A DNA stretch of 53,153 nucleotides from positions 1-53,153 of the forward strand of contig NZBE01000025.1 of the NCBI GenBank assembly GCA_002687745.1. The letters are read 5' to 3'. Origin of the DNA: Acidimicrobiaceae bacterium. GTDB taxonomy: Bacteria > Actinomycetota > Acidimicrobiia > Acidimicrobiales > MedAcidi-G1. Both the position numbers and the translations under genes were made by a program. Position 1 is the first letter of the stretch, and each line of letters begins with the position of its first letter. Shown piece by piece: positions 34,018 through 43,255 of this stretch. The notes under the pieces are model-generated. The model was not told the DNA's origin and made no database searches. It worked only from the letters and a program-made list of their open reading frames with translations.

Positions 34018-34905
34018 ATGGAACCCAGATTCGGACGGGTGCTGACAGCCATGATCAGCCCCTTCACCGCCGATGGTTCCCTCGATATCGACGGGGCGGT
34101 GACCCTCGCCAGATGGCTGGAGGAGCAGGGAAACGACGGGCTGGTGCTGGCCGGGACCACCGGTGAGTCGCCCACCCTCACCCAGGATGAACAGGTGGAC
34201 ATGATCGCCGCTGTCGTCGAGGCAGTGCAGGTTCCTGTCATAGCAGGGGCAGGCAGCAACGACACGAGGTCTGCCGTCCGCAACGCCGAGAGGTGTGCCG
34301 AGGTCGGTGTCGCCGGCATCCTCGACGTCACCCCGTACTACAACAGGCCCTCGCAGGCAGGCCTGGTCGAGCATTTTCGGACCACGGCAGCGGCCACGGA
34401 CCTGCCGGTGATGCTCTATGACATTCCCCCCAGGTCGGGCCGCAAGATCGACACCGACACGATCCTGAGACTCGCCGACGAGGTCGACAACATCGTGGCT
34501 GTAAAGGACGCCGCCGGCGACGTGGCCGGGACCGCACGCCTGATAGCGGCCGCACCCGAGGGCTTTGAGGTCTACAGCGGCGAGGACTGCCTGACGCTGT
34601 CCCTCCTGGCTGTCGGTGCCGTCGGCACGGTGAGCGTGGCATCGCACTGGTGCACCCCCGAGACGGTTGCGATGATGACGGCGTTCTTCAGCGGAGACGC
34701 GGCCGAGGCTGCAGAGATCAACCGACGACTGATCCCGTCATATGACTTCGAGTCGGGCGACCTGCGGCCCAACCCGGTCCCCACGAAGGCCATGATGAAG
34801 GTGCTTGGCCTTCCCGGCGGCGACTGTCGCCTTCCGATGGGTCCCGAGCCCGAAGGCCTCCAGGACGAGGCCCGCAGGGTTCTCGTCGGCCTCGGGCGCG
34901 GCTGA
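34018..34905 (+). CDS. dapA: 4-hydroxy-tetrahydrodipicolinate synthase
   Basis: 295 residues. A DHDPS barrel with GTTGESPTLTQDEQVDMI (about 43-60), PYYNRPSQAGLVEHF with the catalytic Tyr, and the Schiff-base Lys in NIVAVKDAAGDV. The usual YNVPGRT appears as YDIPPRSG. It condenses pyruvate and aspartate semialdehyde. ATG at 34018 follows GGAGAGG; the GTG one codon earlier is also possible. Followed 29 bases later by RNase J, the standard actinobacterial dapA-rnj-ftsK cluster. Confidence 0.95.
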   Translation: MEPRFGRVLTAMISPFTADGSLDIDGAVTLARWLEEQGNDGLVLAGTTGESPTLTQDEQVDMIAAVVEAVQVPVIAGAGSNDTRSAVRNAERCAEVGVAGILDVTPYYNRPSQAGLVEHFRTTAAATDLPVMLYDIPPRSGRKIDTDTILRLADEVDNIVAVKDAAGDVAGTARLIAAAPEGFEVYSGEDCLTLSLLAVGAVGTVSVASHWCTPETVAMMTAFFSGDAAEAAEINRRLIPSYDFESGDLRPNPVPTKAMMKVLGLPGGDCRLPMGPEPEGLQDEARRVLVGLGRG

Positions 34906-34934
34906 AGCCGCAGCGAGCCGTCCGGGACACAACC

Positions 34935-36590
34935 ATGGCAGCACCCGTACACCTGACGTTTCTGGGTGGTCTCGGAGAGATCGGTCGCAACTGCGCCGCC
35001 CTTGAGGCCCACGGTCGGATCGTGATGTTGGACTGCGGGCAGTTGTTCCCCGACGACCTCCCCGGGGTAGATGCCGTTCTGCCGGACTTCACATGGCTGC
35101 GGGAGCGGGCGGACCGCATCGAGGCCTGCATCATCACCCACGCCCACGAGGACCACATCGGTGGCCTCCCGTACCTGCTCTCTGAGATGTCGTTCCCGGT
35201 CTACGGGTCACCGTTCACCCTGGGAATGGTCCGGGGAAAGTTGAAGGCGGCGGGCGTGCCGGTGCCCGAGCTGATCGAACTCCACGACCGTGCCCGTCAC
35301 AGGATCGGGCCTTTCGACTGCGAGTTCCTTCCCGTCACCCATTCGACTCCGAGTGGACTGATGACGTTGTTCGGTACGCCGCAGGGCCTCCTCCTGCACT
35401 CCAGTGACTTCAAGCTCGACGACAATCCCGTCGACGGAAGGGTCACGGACCTTCCGCGGCTTCGGGAACTAGCCGCCGGAGAGGGAATCCGCCTCCTGCT
35501 GGCCGACTCGACCAACGCCGGCTCGGCGGGGGCGTCGAGTTCCGAATCCGAGATCGGCCCGGTGCTGATGTCGGTCTTTGAGGAGCATGCCGGCCGGCGC
35601 ATCATCGTCGGGGCGTTCTCCAGCCATGTTCACAGGATTCAACAGATCGCCGATGCCGCATCGGCGACCGGCCGTCGTGTGGTGGTTCTCGGCCCGTCAA
35701 TGGTCCGCAATGTCGGCCTTGCACGCGACCTGGGACTGCTGCGTATCCCCGAGTCGGTATTTGCGACCGAGGATGACCTCGATGACCTGGACCCGGCCCT
35801 GACCTGCATTGTCTGCACCGGCTCACAGGGCGAGACCAGAGCGGCGCTGTCGTTGATGGGGCAGGGCCGTCACCGGTTCGTGACGGTCGGCGAGAATGAC
35901 ACCGTCGTCTTTTCGTCTCATCCGATTCCCGGCAACGAGGCCGGTATAGGGCGCCTCCACAATGCGCTGGCCCGCAGGGGAGTCCAACTGGTTCACAGCG
36001 GTCAGATCGGAATCCACACAACCGGGCACGGCAAGGCCGAGGAGTTGCTGGCGTTGCACGACGCCGCTGACCCTGACCTGTTCATTCCAGTCCATGGCGA
36101 GTACTCCCATCTGGTCGCCCACCACGAGTTGGCGCTGGAACGCGGCATGGCACCCGATCGGGTGCTGCGGTGCACCGATGGCGACCGGGTGAAACTCGAT
36201 GACGACGGCATCTCACGCCGTGGTCGTGTGTCTGACACCTACGTGATGGTCGACGAGTCCGGCAACCCGGTCAGCGAAGACCTGCTCGAGGAGAGACGCA
36301 ACCTCTCCGGCGAGGGCTTCGTAGTCGTGAGGGTCGTCGTTGACGGTCGACGGGGAAAGCTGGTGGGTGAGCCGTTCGTTGAGACCAGGGGTTGGGTTGA
36401 ACCGTCGGATCGCGAGAGTTGGTGTGGTGAGGTTGCCGAGGCGGTTTCCGGGGTGCTGAAGCCGGTTGTCGCAGAGGGTGAACGCGATTCGCAGGAGCTG
36501 GCTCGGCTGGCGCGACGGGCCACAGGACGCCTCGTGTCGCGCCGCACCGGGCGACGGCCGGCACTGGTGCCTGTTGTGGAGGTCCGGTGA
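34935..36590 (+). CDS. rnj: Ribonuclease J
   Basis: 551 residues of the metallo-beta-lactamase/beta-CASP family. THAHEDHIGGLPYLL carries the HxHxDH zinc motif (about 75-81). Further signatures are LPVTHSTPSG, LLLADSTNAG, GAFSSHVHRIQQI, CTGSQGE, and HVSGH-like IHTTGHGKAEE with PVHGEYSHL. The C-terminal domain (about 455-551) is conserved. It combines 5'-3' exoribonuclease and endonuclease activity in mRNA decay and rRNA maturation. ATG start. Confidence 0.95.
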   Translation: MAAPVHLTFLGGLGEIGRNCAALEAHGRIVMLDCGQLFPDDLPGVDAVLPDFTWLRERADRIEACIITHAHEDHIGGLPYLLSEMSFPVYGSPFTLGMVRGKLKAAGVPVPELIELHDRARHRIGPFDCEFLPVTHSTPSGLMTLFGTPQGLLLHSSDFKLDDNPVDGRVTDLPRLRELAAGEGIRLLLADSTNAGSAGASSSESEIGPVLMSVFEEHAGRRIIVGAFSSHVHRIQQIADAASATGRRVVVLGPSMVRNVGLARDLGLLRIPESVFATEDDLDDLDPALTCIVCTGSQGETRAALSLMGQGRHRFVTVGENDTVVFSSHPIPGNEAGIGRLHNALARRGVQLVHSGQIGIHTTGHGKAEELLALHDAADPDLFIPVHGEYSHLVAHHELALERGMAPDRVLRCTDGDRVKLDDDGISRRGRVSDTYVMVDESGNPVSEDLLEERRNLSGEGFVVVRVVVDGRRGKLVGEPFVETRGWVEPSDRESWCGEVAEAVSGVLKPVVAEGERDSQELARLARRATGRLVSRRTGRRPALVPVVEVR

Positions 36591-36636
36591 GGCTTCCCGG
36601 GGCCTGGACGTGACCTGTGCAGTTACCGGCTGGTGG

Positions 36637-36648
36637 TACGTTTAGGCT
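36637..36648 (+). promoter_or_regulatory. Possible -10 region (TACGTT / TAGGCT) for ftsK
   Basis: TACGTT at 36637-36642, immediately followed by TAGGCT at 36643-36648, precedes the GTG at 36652 by 9 and 3 bases. The first has the more usual leaderless spacing. Confidence 0.35.
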
Positions 36649-36651
36649 GCT

Positions 36652-39141
36652 GTGAGCACAAAACCTGAGCGTTCTGGGCCGTCCGACAGGTCGGTGCGCC
36701 AGAGGCGCAAGAACCGAGACCGGACAGACCGCGACAACGGTCCCGAGCCGTCAGACTCCCCCGATGGGCGGCGGAAAGATCGTGGCGGGGAGCCCCGCGA
36801 GGCCCTCCTCCGCCGCATGGCCAGGGCCGCTTTCGCTGGCCGGACCGATGAACTGCTGGGCCTCGTCCTGGTACTGGGCGGCCTGTTGACGGGCCTGTCG
36901 GTCTACCTCGGCAAGGCGGGAATCGTGGGCCGGTTGATCGACAGCGGTGCCGGCTGGACCATTGGAACCACCAAGGTGGGCCTGCCCGTGGCGATGGTTG
37001 CAGTCGGCCTCGCCATGTTCAGGGAGCGGATCGAGTTCGACGAGATGACGAGACGCCTCCCGGTGGGGGCTTTCATGGCCCTCTTCAGCGTCACCGGTCT
37101 GCTCCACCTGGGCAGGGGCAGGCCGGGCATCTCAGACGGAGCCGACGGCCTGGGTGCAGGTGGAGGCCTCCTGGGCCTGGCTGTCGGAGGCGGGCTGGAT
37201 GCTGCCATCGACACCATCGGTGCGGTGCTGATCCTGATCGGGACGGGTCTGGTGGGGCTGGCGGTGATCACCCGTGTTTCGGCAAGCCAGGCCGCCCGCG
37301 GCGTCGTTGTGGTTGCCCGCCGGGTCGGGCGCGCCCTGCTGGCCGGGCTGGTGCCGCTGGGTCGCGCCCTGCGTAACTGGGTGCAGAACCTGCTGAGCGC
37401 CCCGGGCTCCGACGACCCACAGGTTGTCGTACATCACGAGTCACCAGCACCTCAACCGGTCCCCGAGGCAGCCTCGGAACCGGTGTCTGCGGCCGAACCC
37501 GACGGGCATGCACCAGAACCCGAGCCGGTGACGAAGAAGCGCAGGCATCGAACAGAGGTAGCAGCGGGGAGCGGTGAGCAACTCACCATTGAACTGGGCG
37601 CTGCTGTCGACGGCTCCACCTGGCGGCTTCCGCCCCTGTCGATCCTGTCCCGCAGCGAGACCCACGACATCGACGCCAAGGCCATCGAGGAGCGGGGATA
37701 CCGCCTCCAGGAGGCGCTCTCCGCGCACGGTGTCGAGACCCGCCTGATCGACATGACAGTCGGTCCGACCGTCACCCGCTACGCGTTGCAGTTGGGCGAC
37801 GGCGTCAAGGTGGCCCGGGTGACCAGCCTCAACAAGGACATCGCGTATGCGCTGGCGGCAGCCGACGTGCGCATTCTGGCTCCGATCCCTGGCCAGCAGG
37901 CGATCGGCATCGAGGTGCCCAACGAGGAGCGCGAGGTCGTTGCCCTCGGCGACATCTTGTCGTCGACGGCAGCGGCAAAGGCCCAGCACCCGCTCGAGGC
38001 GGGAATCGGACGTGACATCGACGGCAAGCCGGTGCTGTTGAACCTCTCCACCATGCCGCACCTGCTTATCGCCGGAGCTACCGGCGCAGGCAAGTCGTCA
38101 TGCATCAACTCGCTGGTCACATCTGTGCTCATGCGCTCCAGCCCCGAGCAGGTCCGCCTGATCCTGATCGACCCCAAGCGGGTCGAGATGGGCCAGTACG
38201 AGGGCGTGCCGCACCTGCTCACGGCTCCTGTGACCGACCCCAAGAAGGCCGCCAACTCCCTCCACTGGGCCGTGCGCGAGATGGAGCGCCGCTATGGCCT
38301 GTTGTCAGACTGCGGGTTCCGCGACATCGCCGGCTACAACGCCGCACACGACCGCGGCGAGCTGCAGGCACCGCTCGGGGTGACCGACGACGACGGTGAA
38401 CCGATGGCCTACCAGAGGCTGCCGTTCATCCTGATCGTCGTCGATGAGTTGTCCGACCTGATGATGGTGGCTGCACGCGATGTCGAAGACTCCATCTGTC
38501 GCCTCGCCCAGATGGCACGAGCCGTCGGCATCCATCTTGTTGTCGCCACCCAGCGCCCCTCGGTGAACGTGATCACGGGCGTGATCAAGGCCAACATCCC
38601 GGCGCGCCTGGCGTTTGAGGTATCGAGCCTCGCCGACAGCCGGGTGATCCTGGACCAGCCCGGTGCCGAACGTCTGGTCGGCAACGGCGACATGCTGCTT
38701 CTCGGCCCGAGTTCGAACACGCCCCAGCGGATCCAGGGTGCATGGGTGAACGAGTCCGAGGTGAGACAGGTTGTGTCCGCATGGACCCGACAGGTCGACG
38801 ACATCCTCACTGCAGGCGACGACGACTCTCCGGTGACAGCCGAGGTTCCGGTTCTGGACTCACCGACGGGTTCGATAACCGACGACTCGCACCGGTCTCC
38901 GACGGGTGGTTCCGGAGACGATGACGACCTCTTCGAGCAGGCCCGTGAGCTGGTGGTGTCAAGCCAGCTGGGGTCCACCTCCATGCTCCAGCGGAAGTTG
39001 CGTGTCGGGTTTGCCAGGGCAGGCCGGCTCATGGACCAGCTGGAGGAGGCCGGTGTGGTGGGACCGTCCACCGGCTCCAAGGCACGCGAGGTTCTGCTGG
39101 CCAGCGAGGATCTCGAGAACCTGAACGAACAGGGCCTGTAG
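36652..39141 (+). CDS. ftsK: DNA translocase FtsK/SpoIIIE
   Basis: 829 residues. A charged N-terminus (1 to about 45) is followed by a membrane domain of about four helices (65-215). A Pro/Glu-rich linker (about 260-305) leads to the motor: alpha/beta core with MTVGPTVTRYALQLGDGVKV, Walker A GATGAGKSSC, Walker B FILIVVDELSDLMM, QRPSVNVITGVIKANIPARL. The C-terminal winged-helix gamma domain (about 760-820; FEQARELVVSSQLGSTSMLQ) reads KOPS-like DNA polarity signals. It moves chromosome dimers through the septum. GTG start. Confidence 0.95.
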   Translation: MSTKPERSGPSDRSVRQRRKNRDRTDRDNGPEPSDSPDGRRKDRGGEPREALLRRMARAAFAGRTDELLGLVLVLGGLLTGLSVYLGKAGIVGRLIDSGAGWTIGTTKVGLPVAMVAVGLAMFRERIEFDEMTRRLPVGAFMALFSVTGLLHLGRGRPGISDGADGLGAGGGLLGLAVGGGLDAAIDTIGAVLILIGTGLVGLAVITRVSASQAARGVVVVARRVGRALLAGLVPLGRALRNWVQNLLSAPGSDDPQVVVHHESPAPQPVPEAASEPVSAAEPDGHAPEPEPVTKKRRHRTEVAAGSGEQLTIELGAAVDGSTWRLPPLSILSRSETHDIDAKAIEERGYRLQEALSAHGVETRLIDMTVGPTVTRYALQLGDGVKVARVTSLNKDIAYALAAADVRILAPIPGQQAIGIEVPNEEREVVALGDILSSTAAAKAQHPLEAGIGRDIDGKPVLLNLSTMPHLLIAGATGAGKSSCINSLVTSVLMRSSPEQVRLILIDPKRVEMGQYEGVPHLLTAPVTDPKKAANSLHWAVREMERRYGLLSDCGFRDIAGYNAAHDRGELQAPLGVTDDDGEPMAYQRLPFILIVVDELSDLMMVAARDVEDSICRLAQMARAVGIHLVVATQRPSVNVITGVIKANIPARLAFEVSSLADSRVILDQPGAERLVGNGDMLLLGPSSNTPQRIQGAWVNESEVRQVVSAWTRQVDDILTAGDDDSPVTAEVPVLDSPTGSITDDSHRSPTGGSGDDDDLFEQARELVVSSQLGSTSMLQRKLRVGFARAGRLMDQLEEAGVVGPSTGSKAREVLLASEDLENLNEQGL

Positions 39142-39159
39142 GACGCCGGCGCCCGCCGG

Positions 39160-39165
39160 TAGCCT
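39160..39165 (+). promoter_or_regulatory. Leaderless-type -10 (TAGCCT) for the cation-exchanger gene
   Basis: TAGCCT, 7 bases, then the GTG at 39173. Its preservation suggests the gene is or was recently expressed. Confidence 0.5.
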
Positions 39166-39172
39166 CGCATCC

Positions 39173-39622
39173 GTGCTAGTCGACCTGGTGGCCCTCGTTG
39201 TGGGGTTGGCCGTGCTGACCGTCGCCGCCGACCAGTTCGTCGCAGGGGCAGTTGGCCTGGCGGCGCGCCTGAACGTGTCGACCGTCGTCATCGGTGCCCT
39301 GATAATCGGGTTCGCCACCAGTGCACCCGAGTTGGTCGTGTCAACGATCGCGGCGTTCGACGGCCAGATGGACCTCGGTGTCGGAAACGTGGTCGGCTCG
39401 AATGCGGCGAACCTGACGCTCGTTCTCGGGGCGACCGCCCTCGTCCATCCGGTGGTGATCGGCGACGGCCTGTTGCGATAGGGGGCTCTGTCGTGTGGGG
39501 CCGTGGCGGTCCTCATCGTGATGGCGACAAGCCGCAGGGTCGCCAGGATCGAGGGAGCGGTGCTCCTCGGTGCCTACCTGGGGGTGATCGTGTTCATGGC
39601 GAGGGGCCTGGGAGCCGCCTGA
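39173..39622 (+). pseudogene. Half-size CaCA-family cation exchanger with in-frame TAG
   Basis: Codons 1-102 (GTG at 39173) encode one CaCA half: three or four hydrophobic spans with the alpha-repeat GFATSAPELVVSTIAAFDG, then GVGNVVGSNAANLTLVLGA. TAG at 39479-39481 interrupts the frame. The same frame stays open for 46 more codons, reading GALSCGAVAVLIVMA, then SRRVARIEGAVLLGAYLGVI, the expected final two helices of that half, to TGA at 39620-39622. A single GAG-to-TAG change would explain it. Full CaCA exchangers have two such halves (about 300 or more residues); only one exists here. It may be a decaying gene, a half-size exchanger carrying a recent nonsense mutation, a sequencing error, or an amber read-through. 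Confidence 0.7.
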
Positions 39623-39658
39623 GGCCGGGTTGGGGAGTTGGCCAGCGGCAGTCTCCCG

Positions 39659-39664
39659 TAGCCT
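39659..39664 (+). promoter_or_regulatory. Leaderless-type -10 (TAGCCT) for rimO
   Basis: TAGCCT, 9 bases, then the ATG at 39674. Spacing is the longest of the set, so a leader of one or two bases is possible. Confidence 0.45.
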
Positions 39665-39673
39665 TGCCGGGGC

Positions 39674-40918
39674 ATGTCCGTGAACCGCTACCACCTGGTG
39701 ACCCTGGGTTGCCCCAAGAACCAGGTCGACTCCGACAAGTTGGCCGGCACGCTGGTGGCCGACGGCATGGTGGAGACCGACGCCCCCGGCGACGCGGACC
39801 TCATCGTGGTCAATACCTGTGCATTTGTCGAGGAGGCCAGGCAGGAGTCGATCGACACGGTCCTGGCCCTTGCCGACGAGCGGGTTGGCGATGCACGCCT
39901 GGTGGTGACCGGCTGTATGGCCGAGCGATACGGCGACGAGTTGGCCGGGACGCTTCCTGAGGTCGACTCGGTCTCCGGGTTCGGGGTGCCGGTCACGCTG
40001 GGACGTAGACCCGGTGCGGAGCCTCTGCCCACGCTGGACCTGTTGAACCTGCCCCGGCCGGCAAGCCCGCGGCCATGGGCCTACGTCAAGGTGGCCGAGG
40101 GCTGCGACCGGGCGTGTGGGTTCTGTGCCATTCCCACCTTTCGGGGCCCGCAACGCAGCCGCTCGGTGCCGGTGATTCTCGATGAGGTGGATGCCCTCGG
40201 TGTGCGTGAGGTGGTGCTGGTCGCCCAGGACCTTGCCTCCTTCGGGCGCGACCAGGGGGTGGGTGAGCGGGCGATCGTGCCGCTGGTGGAGGCCGTCGCC
40301 GACCGTGTCGACCGGGTGCGCCTCTTGTACCTCTACCCGTCGGACCTGACCGACGGGCTCGTGGAGGCCATGCTCGCAACCGGTGTTCCGTACTTTGACC
40401 TCTCTCTCCAGCATGTGTCCCGGCCGCTGCTGGCGAACATGCGCAGGTGGGGCGACGGCGGGCGTTTCCGTGAGAGGATCGACCACATCAGGAACCTTGA
40501 CGCTACGGCCACATTCCGGTCCAACTTCATCGTGGGATACCCCGGTGAGACAGAGGAGGACCACGACGATCTGTTGGCCTTCGTCCAGGACGTCGGCCTG
40601 GACTGGTGCGGGTTCTTCGCCTTCAGCGACGAGGCCGGGACCCATGCGGCCGGCCTTCCTGACAGGGTCGCTCCCGGCCTTGTTGCCGAGCGCCTGTTGG
40701 AACTGGGCGAGTTGCAGGATGCCACAACGGCTGCGCGGCGTGACGCCCTCATCGGCAGTGAGGTTGTTGTGCTGGTTGACGAACCCGGTGTGGGGCGTAC
40801 CCACCGTGAGGCCCCCGAGATAGACGGCGTGGTGGGCGTTCCCCCTGAACTTGCGGTGGGGGAGTTCGCCACGGTCACGGTGACCGGCGCCCTTGGCCCC
40901 GACCTGGTGGCCTCATGA
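39674..40918 (+). CDS. rimO: Ribosomal protein S12 methylthiotransferase RimO
   Basis: 414 residues. MTTase N-terminal domain VTLGCPKNQVDSDKLAG (11-27; the CPKNxVDS form marks RimO rather than MiaB) with further Cys in NTCAFVEEA and GCMAERYG. Radical-SAM motif CDRACGFCAIP (about 144-154). C-terminal TRAM domain. It installs the methylthio group on the conserved Asp of S12. A second, clearly distinct paralogue (miaB) lies 5 kb downstream. It ends overlapping pgsA by 4 bases (ATGA). Confidence 0.93.
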   Translation: MSVNRYHLVTLGCPKNQVDSDKLAGTLVADGMVETDAPGDADLIVVNTCAFVEEARQESIDTVLALADERVGDARLVVTGCMAERYGDELAGTLPEVDSVSGFGVPVTLGRRPGAEPLPTLDLLNLPRPASPRPWAYVKVAEGCDRACGFCAIPTFRGPQRSRSVPVILDEVDALGVREVVLVAQDLASFGRDQGVGERAIVPLVEAVADRVDRVRLLYLYPSDLTDGLVEAMLATGVPYFDLSLQHVSRPLLANMRRWGDGGRFRERIDHIRNLDATATFRSNFIVGYPGETEEDHDDLLAFVQDVGLDWCGFFAFSDEAGTHAAGLPDRVAPGLVAERLLELGELQDATTAARRDALIGSEVVVLVDEPGVGRTHREAPEIDGVVGVPPELAVGEFATVTVTGALGPDLVAS

Positions 40919-41487
40919 GGCTCACACGCCACCTGGGAACGGTCGTCAGCCCTGCCAACCTCGTCACGTTGGCGCGCCTGGTGTTCGCCCCGGTGCTGTT
41001 CGGGATGGTTCTCGCCGCTGACGACAGTGCCGGTACCTCCTGGGGTGGGTTCCTGCTGGGTGGGGTGCTCGGAGCCTCCGACTTCTTCGACGGGGTTCTG
41101 GCTCGCCGCCGCGGCACGGTCAGTCGGTGGGGGGCGTTCCTTGATCCGCTGGCCGACAAGGTTGTCGTGATCGGTGTGGCACTCAGCCTCGTGGCCGTGG
41201 ACCGCTACTCCCTGGTTCCCGTAGCGCTGTTGACCGCGCGTGAGGTGGTTATCACCTTCTACCGGCTGTGGTACGTGCGCCGGGGTCTGGCGGTTCCGGC
41301 ACGCAGGTCGGCCAAGTGGAAGACCAGCGTGCAGGGTCTGGCGCTGATGCTGGCGGTGCTGCCTCCCCTCGAGGGGGCGGACCTCCTTGTCGAAGGGGTG
41401 CTCTGGGTGGCCGTTGTGTTCACGCTGGTCACCGGGTTCCAGTATCTGGCGGACGGCAGCCGTGCCACGAGCCGGACCGGTTCGTAG
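40915..41487 (+). CDS. pgsA: CDP-diacylglycerol-glycerol-3-phosphate phosphatidyltransferase
   Basis: 190 residues, about four to five transmembrane helices. The CDP-alcohol phosphatidyltransferase signature D-G-x2-A-R-x8-G-x3-D-x3-D appears as DGVLARRRGTVSRWGAFLDP followed by LADK. It uses the CDP-DAG made by CdsA to form phosphatidylglycerophosphate. The head-group acceptor is assigned from the pgsA-cinA-recA context, since family members look alike in this motif. Confidence 0.88.
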   Translation: MRLTRHLGTVVSPANLVTLARLVFAPVLFGMVLAADDSAGTSWGGFLLGGVLGASDFFDGVLARRRGTVSRWGAFLDPLADKVVVIGVALSLVAVDRYSLVPVALLTAREVVITFYRLWYVRRGLAVPARRSAKWKTSVQGLALMLAVLPPLEGADLLVEGVLWVAVVFTLVTGFQYLADGSRATSRTGS

Positions 41488-41502
41488 GAAGGCGGCCGCA
41501 GC

Positions 41503-42747
41503 GTGCTGTGTGAGATAGTCGCAGTCGGCACCGAGCTGCTGCTGGGCCAGATTGTCGACACCAACTCGGCCTGGATAGGCGAACAGCTGGCCCTGTCGGG
41601 CATCGACTGCCACCGCCACACGGCGGTGGGCGACAACCGTGAGCGCATGATGGCGGCATTTCGCGGGGCGCTGGACAGGGCCGACGCCGTGATCGTGACC
41701 GGCGGCCTCGGCCCCACCCAGGACGACATCACCCGTGAGGTGGTTGCCGAGCTGATGGGCGTGGCGATGGAGCGCGATCAGGAACTAGTGGACCGCATCG
41801 AGGCCAGGTTCGCCGGCCGGGGCCGGGAGATGCCGACCAACAACCTCCGCCAGGCCGACGTGCCGGTGGGTGCCACGACGATGCCCGAGCTGCCGGGAAC
41901 CGCACCCGGGCTCATCTGCCCCATCGGCGACAAGGTGCTCTACACGGTTCCCGGGGTGCCGTGGGAGATGAAGGAGATGCTCGAGGGCTCGGTTCTGCCC
42001 GACCTGCGGCGCCGGTCCGGAACGGTCTCGGTGATCGGCTCGCGCACGTTGAGAACGTGGGGTCAGTCCGAGTCAGGCCTGGCCGAGATGCTGGCCGACG
42101 AGATCGAACGCCTCGATGTCGAGGGTGGAGCCACGCTGGCATTCCTTGCCAGCGGAATGGAGGGCCTCAAGGTGCGCATCACGGCCAAGGCTGCCACCTC
42201 AGCCGAGGTCGAGGAGACCCTGGACGTCGAGGAGGCACGGGTGCGTGCGGTCATCGGCCCCATCGTGTTCGGAATGGACGGGGCCAACATGGAGTCGGTG
42301 GTGCTCGACGAACTTGTCTCCCAGGGCCTCACCCTCGCAACCGCCGAGTCGTTGACGGGAGGGTTGATCGGGTCCCGGCTGACCGACGTGCCCGGTTCAA
42401 GCCGTGCCTTCCGTGGATCTGTGGTCGCCTACTCAGGCGATGTCAAGCGGGAACTGCTGGGCGTGCCGGAGGGCCCGGTGGTGGGCGAGGAGGCGGTCTC
42501 TGCGATGGCAGCGGGTGTGTGCCGCCTGCTGGGCGCCGAGGTCTCGGTGGCGGTAACCGGTGTGGCTGGTCCCGACCCCCAGGACGGACAGGAACCCGGA
42601 ACGGTCTGGATGGCCACGTGCGTGGACGGCGAGGTGGAGGCGGTGAGGGTCCTGTTTCCGTTCGACCGGACCCGGACACGCCAGTTCACGGTCATCTCCG
42701 TGCTGAACCTGCTGCGCCTGCGGCTTCAGGCGCGGCGAGGGTCCTGA
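41503..42747 (+). CDS. cinA: CinA: MoCF-like domain plus nicotinamide-nucleotide amidase
   Basis: 414 residues. N-terminal COG1058/MoCF domain: VAVGTELLLGQIVDTNSAWIG (in parts), VIVTGGLGPTQDDITREVVA. C-terminal PncC amidase domain: LATAESLTGGLIGSRLTDVPG, VVAYSGDVKRELLGV, VAVTGVAGPDPQDGQEPGTV. CinA proteins recycle NMN or act as ADP-ribose pyrophosphatase; the name comes from competence co-induction with recA, which follows here after the intervening minus-strand msrB. GTG start. Confidence 0.93.
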   Translation: MLCEIVAVGTELLLGQIVDTNSAWIGEQLALSGIDCHRHTAVGDNRERMMAAFRGALDRADAVIVTGGLGPTQDDITREVVAELMGVAMERDQELVDRIEARFAGRGREMPTNNLRQADVPVGATTMPELPGTAPGLICPIGDKVLYTVPGVPWEMKEMLEGSVLPDLRRRSGTVSVIGSRTLRTWGQSESGLAEMLADEIERLDVEGGATLAFLASGMEGLKVRITAKAATSAEVEETLDVEEARVRAVIGPIVFGMDGANMESVVLDELVSQGLTLATAESLTGGLIGSRLTDVPGSSRAFRGSVVAYSGDVKRELLGVPEGPVVGEEAVSAMAAGVCRLLGAEVSVAVTGVAGPDPQDGQEPGTVWMATCVDGEVEAVRVLFPFDRTRTRQFTVISVLNLLRLRLQARRGS

Positions 42748-42765
42748 TCGGCAACAGCCTGAGCC

Positions 42766-43170
42766 TCAGGACCCGGCGCCGTCCTCGGGTTCGAGGGTTA
42801 TGCAGGCCGAGTTGATGCAGTAGCGGTCACCGGTCGGCTGGGGGCCGTCGGGGAAGACGTGGCCAAGGTGTGCGCCACACGAACCGCACGTGGTTTCGGT
42901 CCGCACCCGCCCGAGGCTGTGGTCAGGCCGTTCGTCGATGAGGTCGTCGCTGATCGGCGCCAAGAAGCTGGCCCAGCCACAACCCGCGTCGAACTTGGTG
43001 GAGCTCTCGAACAGGGGCTCGCCGCACACGACGCAGTTGTAGGTGCCCGGGCGTTCGTCGTCCCAGTACTCGCCCGTGAAAGGGGCTTCGGTTCCGGCCT
43101 CCTGGGTGCAGTGGTACTGCATGGGCGTCAGGCGTGAGCGGAGTTCGTCGTCGGTCTCTCCGGTGGCCAT
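42766..43170 (-). CDS. msrB: Peptide methionine-(R)-S-oxide reductase MsrB
   Basis: 134 residues. Zinc-binding CVVCGEPLF and [16 protein letters not shown] (two CxxC pairs), [11 protein letters not shown], and the catalytic-Cys motif RYCINSA. It reduces R-methionine sulfoxide in oxidised proteins using thioredoxin. ATG at 43170 was chosen because the preceding in-frame residues are not MsrB-like; TACCGT lies 8 bases upstream on this strand. It is divergent from recA and convergent with cinA. Confidence 0.94.
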   Translation of the reverse strand: MATGETDDELRSRLTPMQYHCTQEAGTEAPFTGEYWDDERPGTYNCVVCGEPLFESSTKFDAGCGWASFLAPISDDLIDERPDHSLGRVRTETTCGSCGAHLGHVFPDGPQPTGDRYCINSACITLEPEDGAGS

Positions 43171-43178
43171 GGGGACGG

Positions 43179-43184
43179 ACGGTA
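43179..43184 (-). promoter_or_regulatory. Leaderless-type -10 (TACCGT) for msrB
   Basis: Minus-strand TACCGT, 8 bases, then ATG at 43170. Confidence 0.4.
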
Positions 43185-43225
43185 GTGCGATCAGGCACGG
43201 GAATGCCATGAATTGGTGAAGGTGC

Positions 43226-43255
43226 TTGCATCGAACGCCTGTTCGCAATTACGAT
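43226..43255 (+). promoter_or_regulatory. recA promoter with embedded LexA operator (SOS box)
   Basis: TTGCAT (43226-43231), 18-base spacer, TACGAT (43250-43255). The LexA box TCGAACGCCTGTTCGC occupies 43231-43246, overlapping the -35 edge and filling most of the spacer. Its core CGAAC-N4-GTTCG matches the Gram-positive SOS box and the perfect copy beside lexA. LexA bound here would block RNA polymerase directly. The predicted leader is about 120 bases. Confidence 0.88.

Noticed and set aside
42752-42775. CCTGAG-C-CTCAGG inverted repeat between cinA and msrB as a bidirectional terminator
   Set aside because: The central single base leaves no workable loop without breaking base pairs, and there is no U-tract; support too weak.
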